Part shown: piece by piece, positions 59,743 through 64,000 of the stretch
Position numbering within the stretch: position 1 is the stretch's first letter
Layout of the letters: the number at the start of each line of letters is the position of its first letter
Program-made: the position numbers and the translations under genes
From: Ctena decussata
Lineage: Eukaryota > Mollusca > Bivalvia > Lucinida > Lucinidae
Direction: 5' to 3'
Length of the DNA stretch: 64,000 nt
Assembly (NCBI GenBank): GCA_963989385.1
Contig: OZ022501.1
Coordinates: 85,854,979-85,918,978, forward strand
Notes under the pieces: model-generated
Databases searched by the model: none
Told to the model about the DNA's origin: nothing
The model's input: the letters and a program-made list of their open reading frames with translations, nothing else

Positions 59743-61344
59743 CAGTGGACTTGACAGTATTGGATCTTCGACAGTATCGGATCACCCTTAAGTTATCACC
59801 CAATTTTCTCTCAAATGAAGCAAATATTTTTTACCATTTTATTACAGTCATCAAGTCAGACCAATGACAAAGTGAAGGGTGAAAAATTCGATCGAAATGT
59901 GCGGCTGTGAAACAAATCAGAGTTGTTGAAAATCTTGGCCCCTCATCAGCAACGCTTGCATTTCGTCTGTTGCTCGTTACCCACAAAATAGATTTCGGTT
60001 ATTTAAACTGTTTTATCATTAGGCAATTGAAACCACAATTTTCCTTTGTTATGTGTCCTAGCATCCCTTAAATTGCAGGCAGTCATTATTTTTGTGACAT
60101 CCCTGAATTTGATGAAACTAAAGACTTGAAAAGTGGGGCACTGATGTGCGACAGTAACAGATCATTATATAAATTGAACTGAGATACAGGCCTCAGCTGG
60201 AAAACTTTATGTTGGATGCATGGTCTGATGCTGAAAGCAAGCTATGAATCAACTGCTTCAGTAGCTGGTCTGTTTACTTTCAAAGAAGATCGGTATAAAA
60301 TAACACAACATCCTTTTCGTAAAATATCCCCCATCCAATGCCACACATACTATGTATCATAGTGAAGGTTATGCATAGCACAACTAAGCTTCTGCTAAAC
60401 ATTCTGAAGAAATGTTTGAGATCATTGATTGATTGATTGATTTGGTGTTTAACGTCCAGGGTAAACAGCTATGGTCATGTCGGGACGGTCAATTAACCTA
60501 ACCACGCTATTCCTGGTCAGGCTTAGACCTCCTAAGCGGTTAACCAGTACTAAGTGCACATACTTTCGCCAGTAACTGACAACTGCCCTTCTTGAATCAG
60601 CGGAAGGAGAAACGAAAGTATGTGGCCAGACCAGCTTGCATGTTTGTGAACCCATTAATGACTGGCGTTCATCAGATGGACATTTGTGTAGACTCAGATT
60701 AATGCCGCAGAATACGTTGAATGACCATGTAATGTTTCTACTCTGTTTGCATTCAAATATCAATGTTAAGGCGGAAAATCATAGTAAATTTATTGATCTT
60801 GATCAGCCGCTATGGTTTTATCAGGGTCTATGTTTTGCAAAGGCAGATAATTGTCTTTATTGTTTGAGTAGTTCCGTGCTATAGGGGTGCAGGGGTTAAC
60901 TGAGTTAAAAATATTTACATGCTTGTAAATTTGTATACATTCAATTGTTGTTTAACAGACATAACCATTGCTGGTGAAGGACCGCGTAAAAATACCATTG
61001 AAAGGCAGTAAAAATTTTCTCAGAGAGTTTAATACATGTAGGTCCAATTGTTTATGTAGCCAAATTATTGAAGCTAAAAAGTTGGGCAGAAAGCCCCGGA
61101 GAAACTCTCATATAAATTAATATCATATGATCCAATACTGTCGCACCTGATTCGTCACTGTCGTAAGACCCTCCTGAGTCTGGATAAGTTATCTGCCCTT
61201 AAATGAATAAATTTCGTAAATATTTTGACATGGATAGATAGAAGGGATATTTTGCAACTGTTTTGTCCCATACATAATTTTAGCATTCATATACAACAAA
61301 ACATGATTTTTATTGAACCTGATCCGATACTGTCGTGTCCACTG
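59743..61344. mobile_element. 1.6 kb inverted-terminal-repeat element
   Basis: Left end CAGTGGACTTGACAGTATTG, right end (complement) CAGTGGACACGACAGTATCG. Internal copies of GACAGTATCGGATCA and CCAATACTGTCGCACC near both ends suggest layered subterminal repeats. A SINE-6 is nested at about 60430-60660. No transposase frame recognised and no clear target duplication. Mariner/pogo-like ends, class not certain. Confidence 0.65.
60430..60660. mobile_element. SINE-6 copy
   Basis: Starts with a GATT tetranucleotide run, then TGGTGTTTAACGTCCAGGG. Shares TGCCCTTCTTGAATCAGCGG and GGAGAAACGAAAGTATG with 28690-28850. Confidence 0.55.
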
Positions 61345-61413
61345 TCAAAATGGAGATATCATATCACCCTGCCAAACTCTTGTCACGTTACATTATAGTT
61401 GTTTGTATTACAT

Positions 61414-61648
61414 GAGCTGCAACATGAGAAAACCAACAATGTGGTTGTGCGCCCAGCGCAGATTTAAATCAGCCTGGGCATCCACCCAGTTTGACCAGAC
61501 CCTTCGTTTAGTGCCAAAAGGTAGTGCAGGGTCTAAGCTACCTCCTTGCAGACAGCGAAGACTCTGATCAGACTAGGCAGATGCCCAGGCTGATCTGATT
61601 CTGCGCTGGGTGCATAACCTCTTTTTTGGTTTTGTCGTGTCGCGGCTC
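61414..61648. mobile_element. H3 hairpin element
   Basis: GAGCTGCAACATGAGAAAAC to TTTTGTCGTGTCGCGGCTC. Confidence 0.85.
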
Positions 61649-61654
61649 TTAATT

Positions 61655-62595
61655 ACTTTGAAACTATCAGGCCTAGTGATAGAAAAAAAAAATAAATGGT
61701 TGAGATTTCATGTGGTTGGAATCCTTTTTTTCTCCCATTTCATTTTGTATTTATATCCATTTTAAAGTCTCCATAGTCCTATCAAAGGTAAAAAACGTCT
61801 AAACTCAAATCGTTGTAAAAAGAGGTTCAACCTACACTTTTGGAAATAAAATATGGGTTGGTGTGCATATATTGAGTCATTTAACTGACAAAAAGTAGAG
61901 AAACAAGTGTTTGAAATATAACAAATCGCTTCACAAAATACAATTTCCTTTTCTGGTTTCCCGTCTAACAATACGGTATAAACATAAGCGGTATAGTGAT
62001 TGGGGCTCTACGCATGTACATTGTATTTTTACCATTTTATTCAACTTAATGAAATCGAAAGTAGGTCATTTTAGCTGGCAACTAAAATGACCTAAATCAG
62101 TTTTCAAACCCTTTTTATGTTAAACTCAAGGATGATTTATTTGTTTAAAGCTGGCTAATCACGGTCATTTTCAATGACGAAAGAAAAGTGAGAAGGTTGC
62201 AGTGATACCGCATGTTGAAATTTTTCATGCTGATAGAGCAATGGGGCCTTTAAGTAAATGTCATAAATTTCTCATAATATAATTCCTTGACTTGAAATTT
62301 ACAGGGAATGCCATTGTCATAAATTTTTATCAATTGAACTGAACATTGTCATATAAGCAGTGGAATTTACTTTTGCAACTCAGTGAAATTGGAAAAAGAG
62401 TCAGTTTTAACGCCATTTTTGGTCCAAGTAAAAAAGGAAATAGCTAGTTATTTAGTGATACCTGTAGCTATATTTTTATGTATATAATGGCTGTTTTCCT
62501 TCGTTTAACATAAGTTAAATATGATAGTTACACAGAGCTCCAGATAAGCTGAGATTCAGGGAATGAGAATGGAACTTTTGATTCTTGTCTTCAAA
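61655..62595. other. unassigned stretch
   Basis: AT-rich; a short inverted pair AGGTCATTTTAG / CTAAAATGACCT at 62062-62091. No gene recognised. Confidence 0.4.
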
Positions 62596-62599
62596 TATT

Positions 62600-62745
62600 T
62601 GTGTTGTGGGATATCATAATAAATGCTCCTACAGGAACAAATATTTTCCTTTAACAATTGACCCCTATTGAAAAGGGAGACAAACATGAAAATGGCAGAG
62701 TTGTTTCCCTCCAAAAGTGTACCCTTTCACCTTAAAATAGGGAAA
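62600..62745. repeat. H6 fragment
   Basis: AAATGCTCCTACAGGAAC, TTGACCCCTATTGAAAAGGG, GGCAGAGTTGTTTCCCTCC. Right half of the family consensus. Confidence 0.65.
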
Positions 62746-62749
62746 TTTT

Positions 62750-63285
62750 AATCCCAAAAACATTTAGCTTGTCAGAAGCCCTGTAGTACATTAACTGTGA
62801 TATTTAAATATTTTTTTTCTTTTTTTTTCTGTATATAAACCTTTTTTTTTTGGTTTACATGTAAAAAGTTTTTTTTTTGTTTTTGTTTATAAAGACCAGT
62901 CTATCTTTAATATGCAATTTTTGATTGTTTTGATGTAGACTATATTTCTAATCAAGAATGATTTATAGATTTAGAATATGTGAATCATGTGTATATAGAT
63001 CAGGTTAAATTTGTGTTCAGATTTAGATATTCTAATTGTTTATTATACTATGATCATGACTTCATTTACAAGCATACCATTTTCATAGCCCTTAGCCAAA
63101 GTGCTAGCCAAGTCAGACTTTTTTTTTTATTAATTTTTCGTTAAAAAATGGCTGATAAAATTTACTATACATGTACATGATTTAAGATTTGGATATATTA
63201 AGAAATTTACAGCATTTCACATCTCTTTAATTGGACAAGCTCATTTGGCATCTTGGGATATTTTTTCAAACAACAAACAGTTCAT
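62750..63285. other. unassigned T-rich stretch
   Basis: Many T runs; no feature recognised. Confidence 0.4.
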
Positions 63286-63287
63286 AT

Positions 63288-63526
63288 GAGCCCTGACAGG
63301 AAAAAACAAGGAAGTTGCATGCGTGTCATGTGAAGACTCATATCAGCGTGGGCATAAGCCCAGTCTGATCAGAGTTTTCAGTGTGGGTTTAAAAGGTAGC
63401 TAAGTGTCTAAGCTACCTCCATGCCAACAGGAAAGACTCTGATCAGACTGGACGGATGCTCAGACTGATCTGAGTCTTTGCTGGGCACACATACCATTTT
63501 GTTGGTTTTAGTTGTGTTGCGGCTCA
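63288..63526. mobile_element. H3 hairpin element
   Basis: GAGCCCTGACAGGAAAAAAC to GTTGTGTTGCGGCTCA, the most diverged of the seven copies. Confidence 0.75.
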
Positions 63527-63796
63527 TTACCATTATGACGAGATTGTTTTTCAGATGCAGTTCTGTGTTTGAATTGTTTGCTCAGGTAATTAGTTTTTTC
63601 TGCTTACAATTATTTTCCTCAGTGCTATTTAAAAATGGCTTAAAATATAAACAGTTTAATTTCATACTAGTTCAGTTTCAAAGTTCTTGATCTCAGTTTC
63701 AGAGGTCCTGAAAAGGATAGGTTTAGAAGATAACTAGATGATTGTTTCTGTTGATACTCAGTAATAATATATTTTGTGATCTTTATTAGAACTTAG

Positions 63797-64000
63797 AGAG
63801 GGGCGTGGTCGAGTGGTTAGAGACGTCAGTCATGATGCAGAGTGTTGCTGGAAGGTCGTGAGATCGCGACCTGGTTTTGCCATCCGACTGGAAAACTCTG
63901 TCAATTCAGCAGTAAATGGGTACCTGCTTCGAACCAGGGAAGGATAAGTCAAAGAATGGAGAGGGATGGGCTCCGCATTTCAAATACTATGCCCAAGTCA
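63797..64000 (+). mobile_element. tRNA-derived SINE (SINE-5), runs off the window end
   Basis: Head GGGGCGTGGTCGAGTGGTTA (box A, tRNA-Ser/Leu-like) and AGATCGCGACC (degenerate box B), then body ACTGGAAAACTCTGTCAA and CCAGGGAAGGATAAG. A degraded relative lies at 19195-19400. Confidence 0.7.

Overview
The window reads as nuclear DNA of an invertebrate animal, most likely a bivalve mollusc. It has a kinase gene split into short exons by long AT-rich introns, GT-AG splice sites throughout, tRNA-derived SINEs, and a very dense load of small palindromic non-autonomous DNA transposons. The bivalve assignment is an inference from the repeat style; no species is claimed. There are no bacterial-type operons, CRISPR arrays or rRNA genes, and I support no functional tRNA gene.

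Two gene models are supported. (1) A plus-strand serum/glucocorticoid-regulated kinase (SGK, AGC kinase family) runs from about 26.65 kb to 56.94 kb in 12 exons. All splice phases agree and the model encodes 419 residues with a complete kinase domain, the activation-loop Thr and the C-terminal hydrophobic-motif Ser. Eleven exons are secure by homology. The proposed first exon (26655-26746) rests on phase, a good donor, and a TATA box with a short uORF upstream. Residues resemble SGK3 in several places, but I found no exons for a PX (phosphoinositide-binding) domain upstream, so the model matches a short SGK1/SGK2-like form. (2) A minus-strand gene of unknown identity has three small exons at 12267-12360, 9274-9382 and 7582-7669. 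They join in one frame across two introns. A possible fourth exon lies at 934-1051. The two genes diverge from a roughly 14 kb intergenic region.

Layout. 0-12.3 kb: the minus-strand gene with repeats in its introns, including two blocks of a G-run minisatellite and a hAT-type element nested in a SINE. 12.3-16.9 kb: a GC-rich, promoter-like patch, then a 3.5 kb foldback-like element whose ~870 bp arms contain 186 bp tandem modules, abutted by a damaged 180-codon reading frame. 17-26 kb: SINEs, hairpin elements and unassigned unique DNA. 26.3-57 kb: the kinase gene, its introns full of hairpin elements. 57-64 kb: kinase 3' flank with a tandem pair of hairpin elements, a 1.6 kb inverted-terminal-repeat element and more repeats.

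I use labels for recurrent families seen here. H1: ~203 bp perfect-hairpin elements with CAGAGC termini. H2: ~240 bp hairpins starting GGGCCCAGTTGTTC. H3: ~235 bp elements starting GAGCCGCGACACGAG. H4: ~65 bp mini-hairpins with ends near GCAAACAGTGTAGA. H5: palindromes built on GGGACACCTAAAA. H6: ~250 bp inverted elements with a TTTGCTCCTACAGGAGC core. The window's main biological content is one conserved signalling kinase, one unidentified divergent gene, and a large collection of hairpin transposons with several datable nested insertions. I saw no obviously new multi-gene system.
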